From contig JANYCU010000012.1 of assembly GCA_025360125.1 (NCBI GenBank), forward strand, positions 140,117 to 204,116: DNA of 64,000 nt, read 5' to 3'. Positions 52,607 to 61,979 of the stretch are shown here, piece by piece. The position numbers and the translations under genes were made by a program. Position 1 is the first letter of the stretch, and every line of letters starts with the position of its first letter. A model generated the notes under the pieces. It was not told where the DNA came from, ran no database searches, and saw only the letters and a program-made list of their open reading frames with translations. The DNA comes from Armatimonadota bacterium. GTDB taxonomy: Bacteria; Armatimonadota; Fimbriimonadia; Fimbriimonadales; Fimbriimonadaceae.

Positions 52607-52963
52607 ATGACTTTCTCGGATCGTGTTCAGGATCACGTTGTCAATCAAAGAAATCGCGGGGAATTGCCAGGCGCAAACAGGGTTGGCCTAGCGGGTACTC
52701 CCGGCGACGGACCTTACGTTAAAATTTGGCTGAGAACCGATGACGACAAGATTCTCAAAGCGTCGTATGACACGAACGGCTGCCCAAGTTCTATTGGCTG
52801 CTCCAGTGCTTTGTGCGAATTGGCAATAGGGCGAGACATGAATAATATGAAATTACTGGAACCAAGGGAGCTGGAATTGTTTCTTGGCGGACTACCAGAA
52901 GGCAAAGGTTACTACGCCGCGCTCGCGATTAACGCCCTTCGAAGTGCAATGGGACAAACGTAA
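52607..52963 (+). CDS. IscU/NifU-type iron-sulfur scaffold-like protein
   Basis: A 118-residue protein with the NifU_N/IscU pattern: VKIWLRTDDDKILKASYDTN, GCPSSIGCSSALCELAIG with conserved Cys and a Ser/Ala-rich helix, then GLPEGKGYYAALAINALRSA. Scaffolds hold nascent Fe-S clusters with three Cys and an Asp; here Cys in NGCPSS and ALCE are visible, and the C-terminal third Cys of IscU is absent. A TATAAT lies 20 bases upstream of the ATG (52582-52587) with AGGAAA after it. No cysteine desulfurase is nearby, so the role on the island is unclear. Confidence 0.75.
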   Translation: MTFSDRVQDHVVNQRNRGELPGANRVGLAGTPGDGPYVKIWLRTDDDKILKASYDTNGCPSSIGCSSALCELAIGRDMNNMKLLEPRELELFLGGLPEGKGYYAALAINALRSAMGQT

Positions 52964-53241
52964 CTTGCCTGGAACCATATAAATGGTGATCTAGTTGCTG
53001 CTAGTAAATCTCCAAATTGTTAGGATGATTGCTACTCGAAAGCCAAAGCTATACTGTTGCCAGCTTACTGGTCAAACACGACCAACAAACAATAGGAAGA
53101 CATCCTACAACTCTAGACCGTAAAGAAATAGAGACTGGTCAGGACCATCTCTTAAACACCTATTTGTTTAGCTATCACAATCAATATGAGGTTGATCGAG
53201 AGCGATGTCCATACACTCATTTATATTAATTGCATTTATCC

Positions 53242-53499
53242 CTATGGTTTCCTTCTTAGCAACCTAACCATGGTCACAACTGCGGCAACACACATACAGA
53301 ACGCTATAAACTCCACGAAATAGACATAAGGCGGATGATAGGCAGACATCAAATGTCCCGGACGATTAGGATCGGGCCTGTCCATCCCTGTGCCAAGAAC
53401 GAACGGAACTACGTAACTTAGATCCAACAAGATCCACAACGCAATTCCGGTCAATACTATGCAGCAAATCACTCCAGCAGACTTAGTTATTGATTTCAT
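53242..53499 (-). CDS. Small two-helix membrane protein (immunity candidate)
   Basis: An 85-residue protein with an N-terminal hydrophobic helix (AGVICCIVLTGIALWILLDL), a polar loop rich in Pro and Tyr (about 35-57), and a second helix (YFVEFIAFCMCVAAVVTMV) ending in RLLRRKP. It lies nine bases downstream of the RHS tip gene, in the same direction. Small membrane proteins right after RHS C-terminal domains are often immunity proteins. No family is recognised, so that role is inferred from position. Confidence 0.55.
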   Translation of the reverse strand: MKSITKSAGVICCIVLTGIALWILLDLSYVVPFVLGTGMDRPDPNRPGHLMSAYHPPYVYFVEFIAFCMCVAAVVTMVRLLRRKP

Positions 53500-53508
53500 A
53501 GTTAAACA

Positions 53509-54465
53509 TTACCTAAGATAAGGTAATTCATCCAAAATACACCCTGCCAAAGCATCACCATGATCTGGATTATTCCCTTCGCCGCAACAATGCATTAGTT
53601 CATGTAAAATAGTCATTTCTATTGCATATAACTTGTGTAAAGCGCAAGCCGGATATACGCAAGTGGCTGAGACTTGACCGATGCAAAACCATCCACCCTT
53701 TTTACAAATGGTGTCGACTGATTCGTTGCAAATATGTATAACACAAAGTGGCCCCCAGCCAGGAGGATCTGTATATGCGCAGTTGGCACCGCGGCCACAA
53801 CCATACCAGGAAGAATTGCAGGTAATCTCAACTTTGTGTTTAGCAGAGGTGGAAGTACACTTGTTCAAGATGCAGTCATACATATCTTGGGCTTTCTTGG
53901 CGGTTCCCAGCTCGCCTTGCATGCATTTTAGGGCTCGATTATAGTTCCACGGGTGAGCTTTAACTTTGTCAGCTGCATCGCACGCAGCCTTTTGCCCGCC
54001 GTCAAGTGATATTGGTGGCGGAGCCTTAACGGCCTTGCCGCCCTTGCAGGCTTCGCACGGACACTCGTAAGTGACCTTTATGGTATTTCCAGTAGGATCT
54101 GAAAGAGCGGTAGGCCGACTCTGGACATATACATATGCCTTTTCCGCTGGCCAGTAGCTATCAATTGATGTCCATAAGGCATTGGTATCATTATAGTGCC
54201 GCGCTCTAACGTAATGAGTCGATGCTTTGAGATTTGAACTACGATATCCCAAAGTTCCCATCCAACCGAACGAACCTCTTGACCCCGAAGACCAGAGAGA
54301 ATTGCCATAGGGTCTATATCTTCCGTCAAAGGTTTTGTTAGCTCCAGTTTGGTCAATTTCAGCGGTGACGGAACCAAGACTGTCGGTAAGGAAGTCCTTT
54401 CGGCCGCTGGCATCTTTGTAGCCAATCATCTGGCCGTCGATCGTGTAGTAATTGGTTGTTGGCAT
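53509..54465 (-). CDS. Separate RHS C-terminal cistron with zinc-protease motif
   Basis: A 318-residue protein from ATG 54465, which has AGGAG six bases upstream and starts two bases after the RHS stop. The first ~125 residues are the end of an RHS/YD core (YYTIDGQMIGYKDASGRKDF, DSLGSV, YVRARHYND). The remainder is a distinct Cys-rich domain with about 17 Cys and HELMHCCGEGNNPDH at 288-302, an HExxHxxG zinc motif with a later His as possible third ligand. It is likely a secreted metalloprotease-like toxin tip. A longer in-frame start at 54504 overlaps the upstream gene and lacks such a ribosome site. Confidence 0.8.
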   Translation of the reverse strand: MPTTNYYTIDGQMIGYKDASGRKDFLTDSLGSVTAEIDQTGANKTFDGRYRPYGNSLWSSGSRGSFGWMGTLGYRSSNLKASTHYVRARHYNDTNALWTSIDSYWPAEKAYVYVQSRPTALSDPTGNTIKVTYECPCEACKGGKAVKAPPPISLDGGQKAACDAADKVKAHPWNYNRALKCMQGELGTAKKAQDMYDCILNKCTSTSAKHKVEITCNSSWYGCGRGANCAYTDPPGWGPLCVIHICNESVDTICKKGGWFCIGQVSATCVYPACALHKLYAIEMTILHELMHCCGEGNNPDHGDALAGCILDELPYLR

Positions 54466-54467
54466 TG

Positions 54468-57400
54468 TTAGCTCCTGCCTTGCAAAAAGTCGCTTCCATC
54501 CCATACAAGAGTGGTAATTCCCGCTCCCTGCTGCTCAGTTCTCTTTAGTCCATCGGGTTCGTAAGTCATAGTTGTGAGGGTCGAATTGAAGATATGGACA
54601 ACCAGTCGGTTTTCCTGGTCGTAAACCATCGTAACAAATGGTGATCCTCTTCTGTCACTTACGTCATCCGTATGAATCACCGTATTGTTTCCATCACCGC
54701 TGTAGGTATAAGTGGAAATTAGATTAATGGTCCTGCTGGTTATAATTTGGCCCGCTGGATTATATACGATGGTAGTCGGGCCATCTTCGTTTGTAAACGT
54801 CCGGTTGTCCACCGCATCGTAACTGTAGGTGTAGAATGCGCCTGTCTGATAGAAGAATGCCGATATTAGCCTGTACTTATTGTCATAACCGTAAACTGTA
54901 AGTTCGCCATTACCATCGAAGATTTGAAGCGGATTACCGATGTTATCATAAGTGTAGGTAAGTCGTTGCCAATCAGAACCACTTGGTTGGAAGTCTTCCA
55001 TCTTCGTTATTCTGGAATTCGCATCGTAGGACTTGGCACGAATGATTCCAGACTGAAAGATTAGAGTCGTCTGACGAGAATATTGGTCGTATTGGAAGGT
55101 GGTTTTCACGCCACCTGGATCGACGAATGTCGTTGTTCGTCCAAGGGCATCGAAGGAAAATGTCCTGACGCCACCATCGGGATCCTTGAGCGACGTTCGC
55201 TGATTCACCGCATCGTAAGTGTAAGCCTGACTCAGCAAACCCGGGTCAGTCTTGCCGGTTAAATTTCCATTCAGGTCATATGTATAGGTAGTTGTTCCCG
55301 TATAATTGATGGCCGACGTTGGAAGGCCGACGCTATCGTATGAATGCGTTATGAGTGATCCATCTGCAAATTTGATGATAGTTTGCTGTCCAACAGGGTC
55401 GTACATGAAACTTGTCACGACGCCACTGTGTTGTTGCTTCGTTAGCCTTCTGCCATTTGCATCGTAGCCATAGGATGTAACACTTCCAATTTCATTGGAA
55501 ATAGCGGTTACTCTACTATTCGCATCGTAAATCATCGTAATGAGATTACCGAGTGCATTTTGCAGCCCCACTTGCCTGCCAATGGCATCGTACGTGGTGG
55601 TCGTTCGGAAGCCGAAGGAATCAATACTTGCCATCGCGCGACCTAGAGCAGTGTAAACCGTTGAAGTGATATTGCCATTGGCATCAGTGACTGCAATTTT
55701 GCTACCGCGAACATCATATGCAAATGACGACATCAGGCCAAGTGCATCTTGCGCTGAAATCGTTTGCCCAGCACCATCGTAAACGGTTGTCGACAAGAAA
55801 CCAAGAGGAGACAGTAAGGCAATTGGTCGGTTTGCTGCATCGTAAATCTTTGATGAAATTTCGCCCAATGAATTAGTAAACGCTGTCACTCGACCGTCTG
55901 CATCATATGTGTAGCTCGAAACTAAGTTCAGGGCACTTTGAGAGGTCTTGCGCCGCCCAGCCAGGTCATAAGTCGATGACGAAAGGTAGCCCCGAGCGTC
56001 TTGAACGGCAATTGTCTGACCTGCCACATCATAGAAATAACTTGTGATGAAGCCCTTGGGGTTAATACTGGACGACGCAAGATTCAAATTAGCTTGATAA
56101 ATCGTAGTCCAAACAAAATTCAGGCCATCTTGAGTGGTAAGTTTTGCACCAGAAAGGTTGTAAGTGTAACTTGTGGCATACCCAAGTGCATCGACATTCG
56201 CAATTACCTGACTGGCCCCGTCATAAACCGTTGTTTGAACGAAGCCTAGCGGAGAAGTGCTCGCTACTATTCGGCCCAAGGCGTCGTACGTTTGTGTAGT
56301 TCGGTTACCGAGGGCATCTTGAATTGCAACTACATCGCGCGCATTGTAGATCGTTGTAGCTAGGTCACCAAGGGCATTTTGAACACCGTTTGGCCTTCCC
56401 GAGGAGTCATATGAGTAACTCGTGAAATAACCGAGTGCGTCCTGGCTCGCGACTTTCTGTTTTGCGTAATTATAAACAGTGGTGTTAATTCGTCCGAGCG
56501 GGTCAATCGTCGCCGTCTTTTCGCCCATGCTGTCGAAGACAAAGGTCCAGATGCTTCCAAGTGGGTCTTTGCTGGTCAGAATATTGCCAAATCGGTCATA
56601 GGTCAGTGTGGTCCTAAAACCCATCGGTGTTACGTTTGCTACTTGAAGGCAAGAATCGTAAACCAAAGTGGCAACCGCATCGAAAGGATTCATTTCCGAA
56701 ATTAGATTCCCGCCAACATCGTAGGAGTAGCTGGTGATATAACCGAGCGGATTTGTTTTCGCTATCATGTTTCCGAGTGAGTCGTAAGCCATGGTGAAAA
56801 TACCACCATCTGAATCTAATTGGGCAATTCTATTTCCAAAAGAGTCGTATTGGAAAGTAGTGAGTAATCCACGTGGATCCTGACCTACAAGCTCTTGGCC
56901 AATGGAGTCATAGGAAACAGTTGCCCTCCTCCCTAATGGATCAACCGACGCTACACGCCTCATCTTGGTGTCATAAATGCTCGTCCATACGTTGCCAAGC
57001 GCATCGATCTGTGTGGTGAGATTCCCTACAGAGTCATACTGGAAGGTAGTGCGATTTCCAAGCGGATCATCAGAAACGAGCACCCTGCCCGAGCTGTCAA
57101 ATACTCTGCTTTCAATTGTCCCGTACGGCACAATGGTTTTCGTACGGTTTCGCAGCAGATCGTAGGTATACGTGACCGTATATCCCTCTGGCAACTGCCT
57201 ATTGATCAGATTTCCAATCCCGTCGTAAATTAGAGTAGTTAAAGCATTTCTGGGAGATTGAATCACGGTCAGGCCTGTTGCATATGAATAAGTCCATGCC
57301 GCACTTCCAGCAGTCACCTGGCTCACCCTTCCTGCTCCATCGTAACTGTAATCTGTTCGATAACCTCGCGGGTCTTCAACGGCAGTAACAATATTTCCGG

Positions 57401-58103
57401 AAACGGAATATTTCGTTTGGCAACCAGACGGAACCATGAAGGTGGTGAGGTTTCTTGCGGAATCATATTGCATTGTCCAAACTCGTCCACCCCAATCTTG
57501 AACACTCGAAAGCAATGACGTTGGCAAACTTGCGGCATATGCAAATGTCAAAAGCCTTCCTGCGGGCTCCATAATTGTCTTCAGCAATCCCAATTCCGCA
57601 CCAGAGCCGTAAGTAAACGTCTGGGCATTGCCGCTCGAGTCGTAGACACTGGCAACCTTGAGCGTTGCTGGACTACCGCTGCCAACTTGGTCTACATACC
57701 GAGCGACAGAGCCGTCGATCATTCGCTCAGTGAACACCGTTCCGTCATAGGTCAACGTCGAGCCACAAACTGGGGCACTAACAGGCGTATATGTGTTTAA
57801 CCCTGAAACGGAACTCACCAAAGTGAAAGCGTAATTTGAAAAATCTCCTCGAACGAGCGTAACAACGCCATATCCAACTTGCGAAACTATGTTCGCGGCT
57901 GCGGTGGCAGATCGTCCAAAGCCAAACTCAAGGTCAGAGGTGCTTTCGGTGCTGTAGAAAAATTGAACGGTGAGTCCAAATCCCTGGGCTTTTAGACTTA
58001 TTTCGGGGTCTATGCGAAGCTCACCAGTATAGGGATCAGGCGTAGGATGATATGGGTGGTCTGATCCCCCAAAAACTGCCCCCGGCGATGAGTCGTACTT
58101 CAT
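54468..58103 (-). CDS. RHS/YD-repeat protein core
   Basis: A 1211-residue protein built from about 40 YD-type repeats (for example YDSFGNRIAQLDSDGG, YDALGRIVASTSPLG). Such proteins wrap into a beta-cocoon around a C-terminal toxin domain. The N-terminus (HPTPDPYTGELRIDPEISLK) lacks a signal peptide or a PAAR domain. It stops at WDGSDFLQ-GRS, exactly where normal RHS proteins run on into their core motif; that motif is in the next cistron. Two GT9 genes, a Hint protein and an HldD gene lie upstream in the same direction, after a 257-base gap. Confidence 0.9.
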   Translation of the reverse strand: MKYDSSPGAVFGGSDHPYHPTPDPYTGELRIDPEISLKAQGFGLTVQFFYSTESTSDLEFGFGRSATAAANIVSQVGYGVVTLVRGDFSNYAFTLVSSVSGLNTYTPVSAPVCGSTLTYDGTVFTERMIDGSVARYVDQVGSGSPATLKVASVYDSSGNAQTFTYGSGAELGLLKTIMEPAGRLLTFAYAASLPTSLLSSVQDWGGRVWTMQYDSARNLTTFMVPSGCQTKYSVSGNIVTAVEDPRGYRTDYSYDGAGRVSQVTAGSAAWTYSYATGLTVIQSPRNALTTLIYDGIGNLINRQLPEGYTVTYTYDLLRNRTKTIVPYGTIESRVFDSSGRVLVSDDPLGNRTTFQYDSVGNLTTQIDALGNVWTSIYDTKMRRVASVDPLGRRATVSYDSIGQELVGQDPRGLLTTFQYDSFGNRIAQLDSDGGIFTMAYDSLGNMIAKTNPLGYITSYSYDVGGNLISEMNPFDAVATLVYDSCLQVANVTPMGFRTTLTYDRFGNILTSKDPLGSIWTFVFDSMGEKTATIDPLGRINTTVYNYAKQKVASQDALGYFTSYSYDSSGRPNGVQNALGDLATTIYNARDVVAIQDALGNRTTQTYDALGRIVASTSPLGFVQTTVYDGASQVIANVDALGYATSYTYNLSGAKLTTQDGLNFVWTTIYQANLNLASSSINPKGFITSYFYDVAGQTIAVQDARGYLSSSTYDLAGRRKTSQSALNLVSSYTYDADGRVTAFTNSLGEISSKIYDAANRPIALLSPLGFLSTTVYDGAGQTISAQDALGLMSSFAYDVRGSKIAVTDANGNITSTVYTALGRAMASIDSFGFRTTTTYDAIGRQVGLQNALGNLITMIYDANSRVTAISNEIGSVTSYGYDANGRRLTKQQHSGVVTSFMYDPVGQQTIIKFADGSLITHSYDSVGLPTSAINYTGTTTYTYDLNGNLTGKTDPGLLSQAYTYDAVNQRTSLKDPDGGVRTFSFDALGRTTTFVDPGGVKTTFQYDQYSRQTTLIFQSGIIRAKSYDANSRITKMEDFQPSGSDWQRLTYTYDNIGNPLQIFDGNGELTVYGYDNKYRLISAFFYQTGAFYTYSYDAVDNRTFTNEDGPTTIVYNPAGQIITSRTINLISTYTYSGDGNNTVIHTDDVSDRRGSPFVTMVYDQENRLVVHIFNSTLTTMTYEPDGLKRTEQQGAGITTLVWDGSDFLQGRS

Positions 58104-58359
58104 ATTTCACAAGTTCGTCCCAAATCCAATTTTGCAGAAGTCCCCCTTCAATGGCACGATGACTTATCGTACTACAAAATGAACCAATTCGAAGAATAAT
58201 TTTCAAGGCTTTTTTATTGACACGTTCAATTGAATGACAAAAAGTGTGAGGGAAGGTCGATTCTTAGTATTGAGCCCATCGTAGCAAGAAAACCGGCCAG
58301 TGTGAGGTTCAACTAGAATGCCAACCTGACTATCGTTTTATGCTCCGCAGTACGCGCCA

Positions 58360-59382
58360 TTACGAAGCTGGGGCAGCCTGAACGTTGCCATTTGATCTTC
58401 CCTCCGACATCTGCAATAGAGGCTTATCAAATGCCAAATACAACTCAATGGCCTCAATAACATGTCTAGCCTCGATTAAATCTAAACATCGTGGAAGAAT
58501 GCGTCCAGAGTTGGTCTTTACAGGCCTAAGACAAAGGCTATTATCTTGTTCGGAGCCGTCGCCCAAGAATGTAATTCGACTTTTCCAACAGCCACCGTTG
58601 TCGCAGCAGGCCAAACTTCCGTTGGTGTGAAGGTATTGATGGTGTGGATATGCTTCCCATTGGGAGGGTTCGCGCCCGCCTGCGACAACCACACATGGAC
58701 GATTCTTGGGCCTTCCGGGCTTTGTTTCCACAGCAGCCGCCATGTGCATGAACATCGTGACTGGACAAACAACGCCATCGGAATTATAGACAAGCCTCAC
58801 GGCTTGCCGAAGGTCCGTTTTTCCACACAAATTAATTACATTTTTAAGAGCAGGATGAGTGTGTCCCTCATCGCCAGATCCTGCTTGAACAAAAAGAATT
58901 CTGTCCTTAAAGTGATCGACTACTTCCTGGCAACGATCTGGGTCCCACCACTTGGCAGTAAAATCGGACTTTCCGCCACTGACAATGATCCAGAATTTGG
59001 TTTCCGGCCTTCCCATAATTTCGTCGACTTGGGAGAGCCAACCTTTCTCTTCCTCTCGCAAGTGAATGTCTCCTTTAAACTCGTGAGCCTTAATATCTAC
59101 GCCCAGCTTCTCGCTAAGGAATAAGCGGAATCCGTGAATAAAATGGTAAGGGCTGGTATTACTCTGATGGATCAACGGATATTCGCATTGAATATCCTCG
59201 ACATCAGAGTCACCTTCGGCAAGCTCTGTAATATATGGGTTGTTTTCCCATAATTGCCCGCACGATGTTCGCACATCCGTTTGAAATTGGTCTGGGAAAG
59301 TAAAATGCAGATCGCGCACGGCGGCAGTAAGCATTACTACATCCCCTGGTGACAGAGAATTCCTTAGGATTAATTTTCTCAC
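58360..59382 (-). CDS. GT9-family (heptosyltransferase-like) protein
   Basis: A 340-residue protein with the GT9/heptosyltransferase plan: LRNSLSPGDVVMLTAAVRDL at the start (SxGDxxxxTxAxR), FWIIVSGGKSDFTAKWWDPD in the middle, and VCPVTMFMHMAAAV for the acceptor or sugar-nucleotide site. The C-terminal part carries LACCDNGGCWKSR then SLCLRP and PRCLDLI, a Cys-rich section similar to the iron-binding finger known from heptosyltransferases of autotransporters (TibC/AAH class). That similarity is from memory. It is 18 bases from the upstream GT9-methyltransferase gene. Confidence 0.82.
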   Translation of the reverse strand: MRKLILRNSLSPGDVVMLTAAVRDLHFTFPDQFQTDVRTSCGQLWENNPYITELAEGDSDVEDIQCEYPLIHQSNTSPYHFIHGFRLFLSEKLGVDIKAHEFKGDIHLREEEKGWLSQVDEIMGRPETKFWIIVSGGKSDFTAKWWDPDRCQEVVDHFKDRILFVQAGSGDEGHTHPALKNVINLCGKTDLRQAVRLVYNSDGVVCPVTMFMHMAAAVETKPGRPKNRPCVVVAGGREPSQWEAYPHHQYLHTNGSLACCDNGGCWKSRITFLGDGSEQDNSLCLRPVKTNSGRILPRCLDLIEARHVIEAIELYLAFDKPLLQMSEGRSNGNVQAAPAS

Positions 59383-59400
59383 TTCAGTATCGCATTCATT

Positions 59401-60975
59401 CTACAACCTTACACAAATCGTTTGGTATCCTGAATGAAGAATCTTCCATCCGTTCTCTAGCAACCATGGCACGGCAAGCGTGCCCTTCCCCGTAAACTTC
59501 TTAGCTCTGTATGGCGTGTCATCGAATATAACTATCGAATTTTCATGGAGAGCATGAAGTGCAGCCGTGACCTCATTGAGTGCGTGCTGCTCATGTCCAG
59601 GAATTTCGGTGTCCATACTGTCAATGAGCAGAATATCTATTTTCGACTTGAATTTGGCGAGGAAATCAACAGAATCTCCGTGCGTGATACTGACTCCTCT
59701 TAGTTCACGAGTGGCACTTCTTGCAAAGGCGCAGTTCTCAAAATTGTTGTCCACCGAATGGAGTTCACCGCCGGTTCGATGCGCAACGGTCCCAAGCAAA
59801 TAAGTTGAATAGCCAGCTCCACGCCAATCTTCTTCACCGCGGATGCACCCAGTTTCAACGATGACAGGTCGGTCAAACCTCTTTAAAACCTCTTTAATAA
59901 GTTTGTCGAAACCAAGATGTCGGTCGATATATTGAGAAAGGGAATTTCCGTGTCCCCTTTCCCAGTCAAGGACAAACTGCTGAAGCTGCATGTCCGCTCC
60001 TAACTGATCAGATGCCAAATACCTCGGTCCGCTCAACATCTGGGCGGCAACATCGGCAATAAAACTTGGTTCAAACCCGTTGTAGCCTGGACTCTCCACA
60101 ATATTAAAGAGAATTCTAGTTTTCTTGTTTAGCTCATGGGTTATGCCATGAGGAACAATGTTCACCGTGCGCCCTCTCGGAAGAGAAACGCGCCCTGGAT
60201 ACTTAGTTAGGCTTGGATACAGGCCAACAACAGGTATATCAGTCAGCCGAGACAAATGAAGGGGGCCACTGTCGACGCTGATAAGGAGGTCACATTGCTG
60301 GAAGAGCGCGAGGAGAGTTGTGACGTCAATCCACTTCCAGTCGTCAACCATGTGGCGGACTCTCCAGTTCGCCATCCTAGCTACCCGGTTGTCCCAGTCA
60401 AGAAGTACGAGGGTGCCACCAATTCGATCAAGTAACTGTCGATAGAGTTCTATTGCGGTGTCTTCTGGGATGTTCTTCTGGTCTGGAGAAGTGTTGCCCA
60501 TCGAATGAATCAAAACTATCGGTTTTGGAAGATCTTCTAGAAAATCAGCTACCGATTTTCGCGACTCATCGATAATCCACGGGCTCACATCGATTTTAGT
60601 GGAATAAAGCTCTTCCCAAAGTTCTTCACTTGTTCCTATGGCTGGCAAGGGAGATCCCGTTACGTTTATGCCTACTTTGTTGTACAGCCAGTACTGATCC
60701 GCCGTTTCAATAGACGGGTCGGGAGACTCGCAGAAGTACACATATTGGAGATTCGGATGATCGACTGGTATGCGAGCGACGCCTTGGGCTGAAAAAGCGG
60801 CGGCCTTGTCGTCGGCGCAGTGTAAGTTAATTCGATATCCTCGTCGCTTGTAGAGTTCAAGAACATGGGCAAAATTTGCACAATCGCCGAGCCCATGGTC
60901 AAACCATAGATTCAGCTCCATCGATTTGTCATCATCCTTCGATGCAATTTCGCCAGATTTCGGTTCCACATTCAT
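59401..60975 (-). CDS. GT9-like domain fused to a class I methyltransferase
   Basis: A 524-residue fusion. Residues 1-330 are GT9-like: WFDHGLGDCANFAHVLELY, PIVLIHSMGNTSPDQKNIPE, LISVDSGPLHLSRLTDIPVV. Residues ~360-524 form an S-adenosylmethionine-type methyltransferase of the Methyltransf_24/cephalosporin hydroxylase-like kind: VIVETGCIRG, LHSVDNNFENC, DILLIDSMDTE, IVIFDDTPY. It may attach a sugar and methylate it. A 140-base gap separates it from the Hint gene upstream, 18 bases from the GT9 gene downstream. Confidence 0.8.
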   Translation of the reverse strand: MNVEPKSGEIASKDDDKSMELNLWFDHGLGDCANFAHVLELYKRRGYRINLHCADDKAAAFSAQGVARIPVDHPNLQYVYFCESPDPSIETADQYWLYNKVGINVTGSPLPAIGTSEELWEELYSTKIDVSPWIIDESRKSVADFLEDLPKPIVLIHSMGNTSPDQKNIPEDTAIELYRQLLDRIGGTLVLLDWDNRVARMANWRVRHMVDDWKWIDVTTLLALFQQCDLLISVDSGPLHLSRLTDIPVVGLYPSLTKYPGRVSLPRGRTVNIVPHGITHELNKKTRILFNIVESPGYNGFEPSFIADVAAQMLSGPRYLASDQLGADMQLQQFVLDWERGHGNSLSQYIDRHLGFDKLIKEVLKRFDRPVIVETGCIRGEEDWRGAGYSTYLLGTVAHRTGGELHSVDNNFENCAFARSATRELRGVSITHGDSVDFLAKFKSKIDILLIDSMDTEIPGHEQHALNEVTAALHALHENSIVIFDDTPYRAKKFTGKGTLAVPWLLENGWKILHSGYQTICVRL

Positions 60976-61115
60976 AGTTTTTTAGATCAACAAATTGTCC
61001 GGGCACATGAAAATGACATCGAAGTTCAACGCAAGATTAATTCGGAATATTTACTTCTGCTTTTGGTCAAAACATCCACGACAAAACTAAAAACGTTATG
61101 TTCGTCCTTAAAGAC

Positions 61116-61979
61116 CTAGCCCGTATTTGCTGCTGCGCTGCTTGAAATAGGCTGGATCTTGTTGTGGTGGAGAATTCCGTTTGCAAAATAGACATGCTGC
61201 GGCTCACAAGTCCATCCGAAAACTTGAGCATGGCCCGCGTCTTCGATCGAAATGACCCTGATGGCATTTCCTAGCTCATCGACAAGCATGTGCACTTCCA
61301 AATCAAAGTCCTTTATGACCATTTGTTCACCCAAATGATTGATCAGTTCATGAGAATCCGAGCACGTAAATTCTCCCTTTTCGTGGACCACTCGAAGACA
61401 TGGTTGGACTGAGCTGAAAACGTCTACTACTTTTTGTCTTGAATCGCCAGTCACGGACGGCCCGACAAGCAAATCTCCGATGCTGATTTCATATGCAAGC
61501 TTACAGTCATTTTGCCAGAGCCTAACCTTGGCATTTCCGACAAGGCAAGAAGAAGATGAGGAAGATGATGATGACTTTGAAGAACTAGGCGAACCGGAAG
61601 AACTTGAACCGGACGAACCGGACGAACCGGACGAACCAGACGAGTTTGATGTATCTGACGACGCGCTGGTCGAACTTAAGGAGAAACCGGAACTTTGAGA
61701 CTGCCCGGAACTCTGCGATTGCTGGGAAGACGATGTCTCGCTAGATGCTGAAGACTGATGTGAGGACGAAGATGAAGAACTGCTTCCACCACAATCCACA
61801 GGCGGGCATCCGTCGTCGCCGGGCATTGGCAAAGGACTCTTCTGCCCCGGCGTACAACCGTCGCAACAGGAATCACCACCAGTTCCGGTTCCACCCCCCG
61901 ACAGAATTGAGTAAGGCCCCGACCTCGTTTGGCTTGCTCCAAAATTATTCATTTTATTCACTCGACTACTTTTCGGCAC
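61116..61979 (-). CDS. Ser-rich protein with C-terminal Hint (intein-like) domain
   Basis: A 287-residue protein in three parts: a Gly/Cys/Pro-rich head (1-65), a Ser-dominated linker (66-144, mostly Ser with Gly, Gln and Thr), then a Hint domain (145-273) opening with Cys145 in CLVGNAKVRLW, with DSHELI in the middle and ending FANGILHHN. Cys at the first position, the penultimate His and the final Asn273 are the residues needed for thioester formation and cleavage. The next residue is Lys274, so full protein splicing is unlikely; this fits the bacterial intein-like (BIL) class. Heptose-type sugar genes lie on both sides. Confidence 0.85.
   Translation of the reverse strand: MPKSSRVNKMNNFGASQTRSGPYSILSGGGTGTGGDSCCDGCTPGQKSPLPMPGDDGCPPVDCGGSSSSSSSSHQSSASSETSSSQQSQSSGQSQSSGFSLSSTSASSDTSNSSGSSGSSGSSGSSSSGSPSSSKSSSSSSSSSCLVGNAKVRLWQNDCKLAYEISIGDLLVGPSVTGDSRQKVVDVFSSVQPCLRVVHEKGEFTCSDSHELINHLGEQMVIKDFDLEVHMLVDELGNAIRVISIEDAGHAQVFGWTCEPQHVYFANGILHHNKIQPISSSAAANTG

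Noticed and set aside
54468..58103. YD repeats as DNA-level tandem repeats
   Set aside because: The repeat is in the protein pattern; the DNA units are diverged and vary in length, so it is a coding feature rather than a simple repeat.
61480..61698. Acidic plus-strand frame (Asp/Glu/Pro repeats) opposite the Hint gene
   Set aside because: It is the mirror image of the Ser-rich codons; the opposite strand carries a recognisable Hint domain.
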